Below, piece by piece: positions 1 through 6,209 of a stretch of DNA of 8,530 nucleotides. The notes beneath the pieces were generated by a model, which made no database searches, was not told the DNA's origin, and saw only the letters and a list, made by a program, of their open reading frames with translations. Every line of letters begins with the position of its first letter. The first letter of the stretch is position 1. The stretch is from Pseudomonadota bacterium (GTDB taxonomy: Bacteria > Pseudomonadota > Alphaproteobacteria > Rickettsiales > SXRF01), in the NCBI GenBank assembly GCA_028873275.1, contig JAGWLJ010000049.1:1-8530 (forward strand). The letters are read 5' to 3'. Made by a program: the position numbers and the translations under genes.

Positions 1-84
1 GAAGGAGGGAGCAGCCCCATAAATTCCCGCGTAGGAACAGCGCCGCATGGACTATTTATCCGCAGGCACGCATGCTGAGCAATT

Positions 85-903
85 ATGGCTGCCCGCCCTT
101 ATTGGCATGGTCAGATTCGCTTGTCGCTGGTATCGCTGCCGGTGAACGTGTACGCGGCGCTGAATCGCGCGCGGCAGGTTCCCCTGCATGAGATGTCCCG
201 CGCCACCGGCCGGCGCGTGCATCACCAGAAAATAGCCGAGGGCGAGCCGGTGGCGCGCGAGGATCTCATCAGGGGGTATGAATACGAAAAAGGCGAATAC
301 GTGCTGCTTGAGCCGGAAGAAATCGCCGCCCTGAAAATTCCCTCTCGCGAAACCCTTGATATTGTACAGTTCGTTGATAAGGACGAGATCGACGAAGCCT
401 ATTTCGACGCGCCTTATTACGTCGTGCCCGAAGGCAGGGCGGCAGAGGAAGCCTTCGCCGTCATCCGCGAAGCGCTGCGCGACACTGGCAAGCTCGGCAT
501 CGGGCAGGTCGCCATTTCCGGCCGCGAGCGGCTGTGCGCCCTCAAGCCTTATGGCAAGGGCATGCTACTTGAGCTTCTGCACTATAAGGATGAGGTGCGC
601 TCGGCAACGGCGTATTTCGAGGATATCGCCGATACGCCCGTCGACAAGGACCAGCTGGAGCTGGCCGAGGAGCTGATCCGCCGCAAAAGCGCCCCATTCG
701 ATCCAGGAAAATTCCACGATCATTACCATGAGGCGCTGCGCGAGCTGATCGACGCCAAGCTCGGTCACCGCACTCCCCGCGCAGTAACGGAGGAAAAGCC
801 GCATGGTACCGTCATCAATCTAACGGATGCGTTACGGAAAAGCCTGGGTAGCGCCGGGAAGCCTTCGCGGCCAAAACCTAAACCACGTTCGCGACGCGGG
901 TGA
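85..903 (+). CDS. ku: Ku, DNA end-binding protein of bacterial NHEJ
   Basis: Bacterial Ku forms a homodimeric ring on double-strand DNA ends and recruits LigD. The 272-residue product begins with the family signature (PYWHGQIRLSLVSLPVNVY, residues 5-23) and has the conserved RGYEYEKGEYV segment at 63-73, in the beta-barrel bridge that encircles DNA. Residues 180-225 (DTPVDKDQLELAEELI and following) match the helical end of the Ku core. The tail from about 256 is rich in Lys, Arg and Pro, as in many bacterial Ku proteins where a basic extension contacts DNA. Length is normal for the family. The ATG at 85 is the only start that keeps the full N-terminal signature; upstream ATGs at 47 and 72 are out of frame, and the Shine-Dalgarno match is weak. 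ligD follows at once, so the two genes form an operon. Identification is firm. Confidence 0.96.
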   Translation: MAARPYWHGQIRLSLVSLPVNVYAALNRARQVPLHEMSRATGRRVHHQKIAEGEPVAREDLIRGYEYEKGEYVLLEPEEIAALKIPSRETLDIVQFVDKDEIDEAYFDAPYYVVPEGRAAEEAFAVIREALRDTGKLGIGQVAISGRERLCALKPYGKGMLLELLHYKDEVRSATAYFEDIADTPVDKDQLELAEELIRRKSAPFDPGKFHDHYHEALRELIDAKLGHRTPRAVTEEKPHGTVINLTDALRKSLGSAGKPSRPKPKPRSRRG

Positions 904-905
904 TT

Positions 906-3356
906 ATGGGGCTGGCCCGTTACCGCGCCAAGCGGAATTTCGCCAAAACGCCGGAGCCTTCCGGCAGGGAAAAGTCAGCGGCGGGCAGGAGATACCTCAT
1001 ACAGAAGCATGCCGCCCGGCGGCTGCATTACGATTTCCGCCTTGAACTGGATGGCGTACTCAAAAGCTGGGCGGTGACGCGCGGTCCCAGTCTCGATCCG
1101 CAGGTGCGGCGGCTGGCGGTGGAGGTGGAGGATCATCCCGTCGCTTATGGCGATTTTGAAGGCATCATTCCTAAGGGGCAATATGGCGGCGGCACGGTGA
1201 TGCTGTGGGATACCGGCAGATGGGAGCCGCTGGGAGAGCCGCATGAGCAACTGAAACAGGGAAAACTCGCTTTCCTTCTCCACGGCGAGCGCCTCAGGGG
1301 CGAATGGGCGCTGGTGCGCATGCATGGCAAGGACGATGGCCACCAGAACTGGCTGCTGATCAAGAAAGAAGATGAATATGCCGCGCCAGGCAATGGCGAC
1401 CGACTGCTGGAAACGGAAATCACCAGCGCTATCAGCGGACGACGCATGGAAGAGATCGCCGCTGCTGCCGACCGCCAATGGGAGAGCAGGCAAGGAACAT
1501 CGATGCCTGATTTCATACCGCCGCAGCTGGCGACGCTCAGCACCTCCGTTCCGCAGGGTAAAAACTGGGCGCATGAAATCAAATTCGACGGCTACCGCCT
1601 GCAGGCGCGGCTGGAGAATGGCAAGGCGCAACTGCTGACGCGCTCCGGCAAGGACTGGACGCACAAGTTCCGCCCGATTGCCGATGCTTTATTGGATCTC
1701 CCCGTAAAAAACGCGCTGCTTGACGGCGAGGCCGTGGCGGTCAACCGCAGCGGAATCAGTAGCTTCAAATTATTGCAGGATTATCTGAGCGAAGGCATTG
1801 ACATCCAACTGCAATATTATCTCTTCGACCTGCTGTGGCTCAACGGCGAGGATATGCGCCCGCGCCCGCTGATTGAGCGCAAAGAACGATTGAAGTCCCT
1901 GTTCAAAGCCATCCCGAAAACCTCTCCCGTGCTTTACAGCGAAGATTTCGCAGCGCAGAATCTGCTGGAAAAAGCCTGCCAGCTGAAGCTGGAGGGCATC
2001 GTATCGAAGCGTCTCGATGCGCCGTACCGCTCGGGGCGAGACGCCAGCTGGCTCAAGGAGAAATGCCACATGCGCCAGGAATTCGTCATTGGCGGATTCA
2101 CTCTGCCGTCGCGCGGCATGGCCGGCATCGGCGCGTTGCTGCTGGGTTATTACGATAACGATAAACTGGTTTATGCCGGGCGTGTCGGCACCGGGTTTGA
2201 TTCTGCCGATTCGCTCGGCCTGCGCAAGACGCTGGAAAAACTACGCCAATCTGCTTCTTCTTTTACCGCTGTGCCGCCGGAAGCGCGTCGAGGCGCTGTT
2301 TGGGTAAAGCCGAAGCTGGCCTGCGAAGTCGAGTTCACCGAATGGACGCCCGACGGGCGGCTGCGTCATCCCTCATTTCAGGGGTTGCGGGAGGACAAGC
2401 CGGCAACGGAGGTGCAAAGAGAAACTATTCCGCAGCCAAACGCATCGCCCCTTCCTTCGCCTTCGCGTACCGGCAGCGGAAAGAATAGCGTAACCATTGG
2501 CGGCATCAAAATCACTCATCCCGACCGGATGCTGTACGAGACAGAGCACATTGCCAAGCAGGCGCTGGCCGAATATTATGTTTCCGTCACCGACCGGATA
2601 TTGCCTTACATCACCGGGCGGCCTCTCAGTATCATCCGCTGCCCGGAGGATATCGGCAAGCCGTGCTTCTTCCAGCGCCACCTCCATATGGCCCGTTCCC
2701 CTCACCTTTTCGACGCGCCGGTCACCGTCAAAGGCGAAACGCGCAACTACCTGATGATCAAGGATGCAAAAGGATTGCTCGCCCTGGTGCAATGGGGAGT
2801 AATCGAGCTGCATCCCTGGGCGTGCCACGCTGAAACGGTAATGACGCCGGATTATCTTATTTTTGACCTCGACCCCGATCCCGGCGTGGACTGGCCGCGC
2901 ATCGTCGAAGCGGCGAAAGAGATCCGCCAGCGCATGCAGGCGCTGAAACTGGAGTGTTTTGTCAAAACCACCGGCGGTAAGGGGCTGCATGTAGCCGTGC
3001 CCGTTGCTCCTGAATATGAATGGGCCGCGATCAAGACCTTCGCCCATGATGTCGCTCAGGCCATGACTGCCGACAGCCCAAGGCGCTACACGGCCAGCCT
3101 CAGCAAGGCGGCGCGCAAGGAGAAAATTTTTATTGATTATCTGCGAAACGATCTGACTGCCACTTCGGTGGCTGCATATTCCGCTCGCGTGCGCGCGGGC
3201 GCAACGGTGTCCACACCCATCGCCTGGAGCGAATTGAAAGATTCGCTGGATCAGAGTCGCTTCACCATCGCCTCCGTACCGGCCCGCCTGAGGCGGCAGA
3301 AATCTGACCCGTGGGCGGAGTTCCACAAACTCCGGCAGAAACTGCCCGCACGCTAA
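906..3356 (+). CDS. ligD: LigD, multifunctional ATP-dependent NHEJ DNA ligase (PE-LIG-POL)
   Basis: LigD processes and seals broken DNA ends bound by Ku. From the ATG at 906 it has 816 residues in three domains. The 3'-phosphoesterase (about 15-160) has H35, H41, D43, R45, H77 and Y81, with the spacing of the catalytic set in Pseudomonas LigD. The ATP-dependent ligase (about 200-500) has the nucleotidyl lysine K226 in KFDG, R246, DGE at 273-275, EGIVSK at 363-368 and the motif V lysines 384/386. After a Pro/Ser-rich linker (about 500-528), the primase-like polymerase has the metal-binding DLD pair (D654, D656), GGKGLH and FIDYLRN (D744). The domain order matches Pseudomonas LigD rather than mycobacterial LigD (POL-PE-LIG). 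A GTG at 900 overlaps the ku stop and would add two residues; I prefer ATG 906 because relatives begin with a Met just before the YRxKRxFxxTPEP block. All catalytic residues checked are present. Confidence 0.96.
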   Translation: MGLARYRAKRNFAKTPEPSGREKSAAGRRYLIQKHAARRLHYDFRLELDGVLKSWAVTRGPSLDPQVRRLAVEVEDHPVAYGDFEGIIPKGQYGGGTVMLWDTGRWEPLGEPHEQLKQGKLAFLLHGERLRGEWALVRMHGKDDGHQNWLLIKKEDEYAAPGNGDRLLETEITSAISGRRMEEIAAAADRQWESRQGTSMPDFIPPQLATLSTSVPQGKNWAHEIKFDGYRLQARLENGKAQLLTRSGKDWTHKFRPIADALLDLPVKNALLDGEAVAVNRSGISSFKLLQDYLSEGIDIQLQYYLFDLLWLNGEDMRPRPLIERKERLKSLFKAIPKTSPVLYSEDFAAQNLLEKACQLKLEGIVSKRLDAPYRSGRDASWLKEKCHMRQEFVIGGFTLPSRGMAGIGALLLGYYDNDKLVYAGRVGTGFDSADSLGLRKTLEKLRQSASSFTAVPPEARRGAVWVKPKLACEVEFTEWTPDGRLRHPSFQGLREDKPATEVQRETIPQPNASPLPSPSRTGSGKNSVTIGGIKITHPDRMLYETEHIAKQALAEYYVSVTDRILPYITGRPLSIIRCPEDIGKPCFFQRHLHMARSPHLFDAPVTVKGETRNYLMIKDAKGLLALVQWGVIELHPWACHAETVMTPDYLIFDLDPDPGVDWPRIVEAAKEIRQRMQALKLECFVKTTGGKGLHVAVPVAPEYEWAAIKTFAHDVAQAMTADSPRRYTASLSKAARKEKIFIDYLRNDLTATSVAAYSARVRAGATVSTPIAWSELKDSLDQSRFTIASVPARLRRQKSDPWAEFHKLRQKLPAR

Positions 3357-3793
3357 AAGGGCTTCAGCACCACCAGAAGCACGATACCGATCATCAGCAG
3401 GGCGGGAATTTCATTGAGAATAAGAAAATAGCGCGTCGAATGCGTATTCTGGTCGCGGGCGAACTGCCGGCGGCTGCGGGCCAGCATGGCGTGTATGATC
3501 TGCAGGCCGATCACCAGTGCCAGCTTGCCATGCAGCCAATACCCATTGACCGGATCGAAAGCGTTGGTCTTGACGGCAAGCCAGATGCCCAGCCCCCAGG
3601 TGGCGATCATCGCCGGGTTAATGATGATGCGCAGCAGGCGACGCTCCATGACCTTCAGCATCTCCGACGTCTCGCTGCCCGGCGCCACTTTCGTGTGATA
3701 GACAAACAGGCGCGGCAGATACAGCATGCCGGCCATCCAGGAAATCACCGCGATGATGTGCAGGGCTTTAAGCCAGTGGTAGCTATCGAACAT
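3353..3793 (-). CDS. hemJ: HemJ, membrane protoporphyrinogen IX oxidase
   Basis: HemJ (UPF0093 family) converts protoporphyrinogen IX to protoporphyrin IX in the inner membrane. It is the usual form of this enzyme in alphaproteobacteria, which mostly lack HemY and HemG. The 146-residue product has about four hydrophobic segments (roughly 9-29, 56-75, 88-105 and 127-144). Family landmarks visible are H12 in the first helix (WLKALHIIAVISWMAGMLYLPRLFVYH), WLHGKL at 86-91 and the RYFLILNEIP block at 121-130. The length is typical. The start lies 3 bases after the hemH stop, so it is probably translated by coupling; no clear Shine-Dalgarno is seen. Its TAG stop lies inside a 4-base convergent overlap with the ligD TAA. 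An older 'CopD-like' label for this family would refer to the same protein. Confidence 0.93.
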   Translation of the reverse strand: MFDSYHWLKALHIIAVISWMAGMLYLPRLFVYHTKVAPGSETSEMLKVMERRLLRIIINPAMIATWGLGIWLAVKTNAFDPVNGYWLHGKLALVIGLQIIHAMLARSRRQFARDQNTHSTRYFLILNEIPALLMIGIVLLVVLKPF

Positions 3794-3796
3794 GCA

Positions 3797-4837
3797 TTAT
3801 TCGCAGGGACATTGTTCATAATTGCGCGGGCAGTGGCGCGTATGGCTGAACGAACAGATTTTCTGGCTGCGGTCGGCATTCAGGCAGAGATTGGCCAGCG
3901 ATTCGATGAATAGCGGCTCTACGGACAGCGCCGGCACACGCCAGTAGCCGGGAACGCCGTGCCTGTCGGCCAGCTTGCGGTATTCGATATCCAGTTCCAC
4001 GAGCGTCTCCGAATGCTCCGATACGAAGGATATGGGAACCACCAGCAGAGGCTTTTTATCGGTCCCGGCCTGAAGTATTTCCTCCTCTGTCGAAGGCCCT
4101 ATCCATTCCAGCGAACCCACGCGGCTCTGATAACAGATGCGGTAGTCCAGCTCATCGATGGCGAGTATCTGCGTGACAGCAGCAACGGTCTTGCCCACCT
4201 GCCACTGGTAAGGGTCTCCCTTGGCGGCCAGTTTCTCTGGCAGCCCGTGAGCGGAAAACAGCATGCGCGGCTGTCCCTCTTCCGAGGCTTTCCAGTACAT
4301 ATCGCGAATCAGCTTGGCATGCGCCGCGATGAAAGACAGGTCGGTTGGATAGCAGCAGATTTTTGTGGAAGGCGCCGCAAGGCCTTCGCGGCGGCTGGTG
4401 GCATCCCAGTCGAGAAACGACGAGCCGGTGGTGGTTTCTGAATATTGAGGGTAGAGCGGCAGCAGCAGCACATGATCGGGGGCGAAGGCATTTACATTTT
4501 TGACAACCACCGGGCTCATCGGGTGCCAGTAGCGCATGGAGACAAAAACCTTGTATTCTTCACCGCGCTTTTTTCCTTCATCGGTGAGTTTTTTTTCAAG
4601 CGCTTCCGCCTGCAGGGTCGTCTGCTCGAGTATCGGAGATTTTCCCCCCATCTGCTGGTAAATGCCGCGAGCTGTTTTTGATCTTTTCAGAGAGATGATA
4701 AAAGCCGCGATGGCGCGTAGCGGCTGCGGAAGGTCAATGATAGCGGGATCGTTAAACAGATTGAACAGGAAAGGCCGCACGGAACTGATCTTATCCGGGC
4801 CTCCCAGGTTGAACAATACGACGGCAATTTTACTCAT
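3797..4837 (-). CDS. hemH: Ferrochelatase HemH, probably with a [2Fe-2S] cluster
   Basis: Ferrochelatase inserts ferrous iron into protoporphyrin IX, the last step of protohaem synthesis. The 346-residue protein starts with VVLFNLGGPD (6-15) and has the QMGGKSP loop at 62-68, LPLYPQYSETTTGS at 126-139, the catalytic histidine H197 in FSAHGLPEK, and the metal-site acidic residues in SEHSETLVELDIEY (273-286, including E277). The tail is cysteine-rich: C318, C328, C336, C343 and C345, with a further CC pair at 161-162. Some ferrochelatases, including those of Caulobacter and Mycobacterium, bind a [2Fe-2S] cluster through one internal and three C-terminal cysteines, and this pattern could fit. 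The ATG overlaps the hemE stop by 4 bases (ATGA), indicating translational coupling. Enzyme identity is firm; cluster binding is inferred. Confidence 0.96.
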   Translation of the reverse strand: MSKIAVVLFNLGGPDKISSVRPFLFNLFNDPAIIDLPQPLRAIAAFIISLKRSKTARGIYQQMGGKSPILEQTTLQAEALEKKLTDEGKKRGEEYKVFVSMRYWHPMSPVVVKNVNAFAPDHVLLLPLYPQYSETTTGSSFLDWDATSRREGLAAPSTKICCYPTDLSFIAAHAKLIRDMYWKASEEGQPRMLFSAHGLPEKLAAKGDPYQWQVGKTVAAVTQILAIDELDYRICYQSRVGSLEWIGPSTEEEILQAGTDKKPLLVVPISFVSEHSETLVELDIEYRKLADRHGVPGYWRVPALSVEPLFIESLANLCLNADRSQKICSFSHTRHCPRNYEQCPCE

Positions 4838-5868
4838 ACTGCTTTAAGGAACCGGCTAAGCGCTTCGACATTCTCGATTGAAGTCTGCGGCAAAATACCA
4901 TGGCCCAGATTAAACACAAAAGATTTATCGCCGAAAGTGACGATGATTTTCTCCGCCTGTGCCAGCATGCGATTCTTGTCACCGCAAAGCAGCTCCGGAT
5001 CGAGGTTCCCCTGGATCACGCACAGCTCAGCCAATTGCTCCCTCGCTTCCTGCGGCGGCAACGACTGGTCGACGCTGACGGCGTTCACGCCGGTGGCTTT
5101 GGCGTATTCACCGTAGAGTTTTCCGGCCATTCTGGGAAAGCCGATCACCGGTACCGCGGGATGCACGTTTCGTATGCCTGCAACTATGCGCTTCGCGGGT
5201 TCGATGCACCAGCGGCGGAATTCTTCTTCATTGAGAACGCCGGCCCATGAATCGAAAATTTGTATCACCTGCGCTCCCGATTGGATCTGGGCAACGGCAT
5301 GGCGCGTCACGGCTTCTGTCAGCAACGCGATAAGAGAGGAGAAAAATTTCGCATCGGCGGATGCCTTCTCACGGACGCCGTGAAAATTCTTATCGGAAAT
5401 ACCCTGCACCATGTAACAGGCAATCGTCCAGGGCGCACCGACAAATCCAATCAGCGCCGTTTCCTGAGGCAGGGAAGCCCTCGTCAACCGCAAGGCTTCA
5501 TACACTGGAGAGAGTCTCTCGCCAAATCTATCAAAAGAAAGCCTGTCTAATTCCTCATGCGTTTTCACCGGCGTCAGCACCGGCCCTTTTCCTTCCTGGA
5601 AATTCACGTTAGCTCCCAGCGCATCCGGTACCACCAGGATGTCGGAGAAAATAATCGCCCCGCTCATACCGAATCTCCGTATGGGCTGAAGCGTCGCTTC
5701 AGCTGCCATAGCCGGCGTGTAACAAAAATCGAGAAAGTTCTTCGCCCGGCTTCTCAGTTCCCGATACTCAGGAAGATAACGTCCCGCCTGGCGCATGAAC
5801 CAGAAAGGAATCCTTTCCTGTTTTTTTCCCTGAAGAGAGCGGATCAATAAGGCGTTATTACTATTCAT
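4834..5868 (-). CDS. hemE: Uroporphyrinogen decarboxylase HemE
   Basis: HemE decarboxylates the four acetate side chains of uroporphyrinogen III to give coproporphyrinogen III. The 344-residue protein carries signature 1, PFWFMRQAGRYLPEYR (21-36, with R26 and R30), the catalytic aspartate D76 in FSDIL, signature 2, GFVGAPWTIACYM (141-153), DSWAG with S207, and NLGHGI with H323. Length is normal. I chose the ATG at 5868 because it gives the usual short N-terminus (MNSNNALLIRSLQ). The frame stays open upstream to a GTG at 5949, but those 27 residues are low in complexity, match nothing in the family as I know it and run through the putative origin. No Shine-Dalgarno precedes ATG 5868; the leader there is AT-rich, so initiation may be leaderless or depend on low structure. 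It is the first gene of hemE-hemH-hemJ. Confidence 0.96.
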   Translation of the reverse strand: MNSNNALLIRSLQGKKQERIPFWFMRQAGRYLPEYRELRSRAKNFLDFCYTPAMAAEATLQPIRRFGMSGAIIFSDILVVPDALGANVNFQEGKGPVLTPVKTHEELDRLSFDRFGERLSPVYEALRLTRASLPQETALIGFVGAPWTIACYMVQGISDKNFHGVREKASADAKFFSSLIALLTEAVTRHAVAQIQSGAQVIQIFDSWAGVLNEEEFRRWCIEPAKRIVAGIRNVHPAVPVIGFPRMAGKLYGEYAKATGVNAVSVDQSLPPQEAREQLAELCVIQGNLDPELLCGDKNRMLAQAEKIIVTFGDKSFVFNLGHGILPQTSIENVEALSRFLKAV

Positions 5869-5886
5869 AATAAGATTATTATTTAA
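5855..5886. other. AT-rich stretch with inverted repeat, possible DNA unwinding element
   Basis: Of these 32 bases, 29 are A or T, in contrast to the GC-rich genes around it. Inside is a perfect inverted repeat, ATAATAA-GA-TTATTAT (5867-5882). The stretch covers the hemE start codon and leader. Such easily melted DNA next to DnaA boxes is typical of an unwinding element. It could equally serve only to keep the hemE initiation region unstructured, because the start has no Shine-Dalgarno. Confidence 0.45.
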
Positions 5887-5916
5887 GGAGGAAGTGGTAG
5901 TAGGGCCCTGTAAATC

Positions 5917-5925
5917 TGTGGATGG
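5917..5925 (-). promoter_or_regulatory. DnaA-box-like 9-mer (weak)
   Basis: Reads CCATCCACA on the - strand, two mismatches from TTATCCACA. It faces the box at 5942-5950 in inverted orientation, with the GGAT/ATCC mini-hairpin (5924-5935) partly between them. Confidence 0.4.
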
Positions 5926-5941
5926 ATTTCTATCCTTGCCA

Positions 5942-5950
5942 TTACCCACA
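5942..5950 (+). promoter_or_regulatory. DnaA-box-like 9-mer (good)
   Basis: Reads TTACCCACA, one mismatch (position 4) from the consensus TTATCCACA. Together with 6186-6194 it is the best match in the gap. Confidence 0.55.
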
Positions 5951-5973
5951 GGCGCCTCTTGTATCGCTTTTTC

Positions 5974-5982
5974 TGGGGATAG
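5974..5982 (-). promoter_or_regulatory. DnaA-box-like 9-mer (weak)
   Basis: Reads CTATCCCCA on the - strand, two mismatches from consensus. It overlaps the inverted copy of the TTCTATCC repeat at 5977-5984. Confidence 0.35.
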
Positions 5983-6075
5983 AAAACGTCATATCTTGCC
6001 TATATCATGAATTATTTGCATAAAAGCAAGCAGTAGGCGATAAGCAATGCGGGGATGGAAGGAAAAGAGGGTATT

Positions 6076-6084
6076 CTATCCACC
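6076..6084 (+). promoter_or_regulatory. DnaA-box-like 9-mer (weak)
   Basis: Reads CTATCCACC, two mismatches from consensus, both at the ends, so the TATCCAC core is intact. It overlaps the third copy of the TTCTATCC repeat. Confidence 0.4.
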
Positions 6085-6113
6085 CCTTGGGAAAACATTA
6101 TGCGCTTGGGGTA

Positions 6114-6129
6114 ATCTGCCTTCGCAGAT
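6114..6129. other. Small perfect hairpin in the putative origin
   Basis: ATCTGC and GCAGAT form a perfect 6-base-pair stem around the 4-base loop CTTC. No run of T follows on either strand, so an intrinsic terminator is unlikely. It may be a binding site or chance structure. Confidence 0.4.
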
Positions 6130-6162
6130 GGCCTCAGTGGAGGATAATATTTCTCCCATGAG

Positions 6163-6171
6163 GTAACCACA
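6163..6171 (+). promoter_or_regulatory. DnaA-box-like 9-mer (weak)
   Basis: Reads GTAACCACA, two mismatches from TTATCCACA. It lies 14 bases before the stronger box at 6186 in the same orientation. Confidence 0.35.
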
Positions 6172-6185
6172 GAGCGCAATATAAG

Positions 6186-6194
6186 TTATCCACG
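6186..6194 (+). promoter_or_regulatory. DnaA-box-like 9-mer (good)
   Basis: Reads TTATCCACG, one mismatch at the last base of the consensus. It ends 15 bases before the ppsR start codon, so DnaA bound here could also affect ppsR expression. Confidence 0.55.
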
Positions 6195-6197
6195 GAT

Positions 6198-6206
6198 GTA
6201 TACACA
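6198..6206 (+). promoter_or_regulatory. DnaA-box-like 9-mer (weak) overlapping palindrome TGTATACA
   Basis: Reads GTATACACA, two mismatches from TTATCCACA. It lies 3 bases after the previous box and overlaps the perfect 8-base palindrome TGTATACA (6197-6204), directly before the ppsR start codon. The palindrome could instead be a small operator. Confidence 0.35.
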
Positions 6207-6209
6207 GTC

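Larger units (their letters stand above)
5928..6081. repeat. Three copies of the 8-mer TTCTATCC
   Basis: TTCTATCC occurs at 5928-5935 (+), 5977-5984 (-, read as GGATAGAA) and 6074-6081 (+), all inside the putative origin. By chance one copy of a given 8-mer in 341 bases, both strands counted, would be uncommon. The flanks share a T or A just before and mostly C further on. The TATCC core is shared with the DnaA box, so these may be variant DnaA sites or sites for another origin-binding protein. Confidence 0.6.
5869..6209. other. Putative chromosomal replication origin (oriC) between hemE and ppsR
   Basis: This 341-base gap between divergent hemE and ppsR holds no convincing gene. Its position matches the origin described in Caulobacter and Rickettsia, between hemE and the DUF299 gene. 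It carries at least seven 9-mers within one or two mismatches of the DnaA box TTATCCACA, in both orientations; the two best are at 5942-5950 and 6186-6194. It also has an 8-mer occurring three times, an AT-rich stretch at its left edge and a hairpin at 6114-6129. No complete CtrA site (TTAA-N7-TTAA) is seen, and no GANTC methylation site occurs before 6240, which differs from the Caulobacter pattern. Promoters for hemE and ppsR must also lie here, but I could not identify convincing -35/-10 pairs. The location is strong evidence; origin activity is inferred. Confidence 0.72.

Noticed and set aside
1..84. Stretch before ku, checked for a gene end or promoter.
   Set aside because: No frame with a recognisable product and no clear promoter; too little sequence upstream to judge.
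2373..3326. A long - strand open frame (317 codons) opposite ligD.
   Set aside because: It is antisense to the intact polymerase domain and its product shows no recognisable motif; GC-rich genes often give such shadows.
3361..3380. GCTTC/GAAGC inverted repeat just past ligD as a terminator.
   Set aside because: The stem is only 5 base pairs with a 10-base loop, has no T-run and lies within hemJ coding sequence.
3311..3913. A 200-codon + strand frame opposite hemJ and the end of hemH.
   Set aside because: Both genes on the other strand are clearly real, and the product is Gln/His/Arg-rich without family features.
5869..5949. N-terminal extension of hemE to a GTG at 5949.
   Set aside because: The 27 extra residues do not resemble the HemE family, the GTG falls inside a DnaA-like box, and ATG 5868 already gives the normal length and N-terminus.
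5894..6010. A 38-codon + strand frame starting at GTG 5894 after a perfect AAGGAGG (5885-5891).
   Set aside because: The spacing between AAGGAGG and the GTG is only 2 bases, no other start lies at a usable distance, the peptide resembles nothing known, and the frame runs through the putative origin repeats.
6016..6044. TTGCAT and GATAAG spaced 17 bases apart as a ppsR promoter.
   Set aside because: Only about three and four of six bases match the -35 and -10 consensus; too weak to call in AT-rich DNA.
6158..6166. A minimal frame ATG-AGG-TAA before ppsR, preceded by GGAGG, as a possible leader peptide.
   Set aside because: Two codons with poor spacing to the GGAGG; most likely chance.
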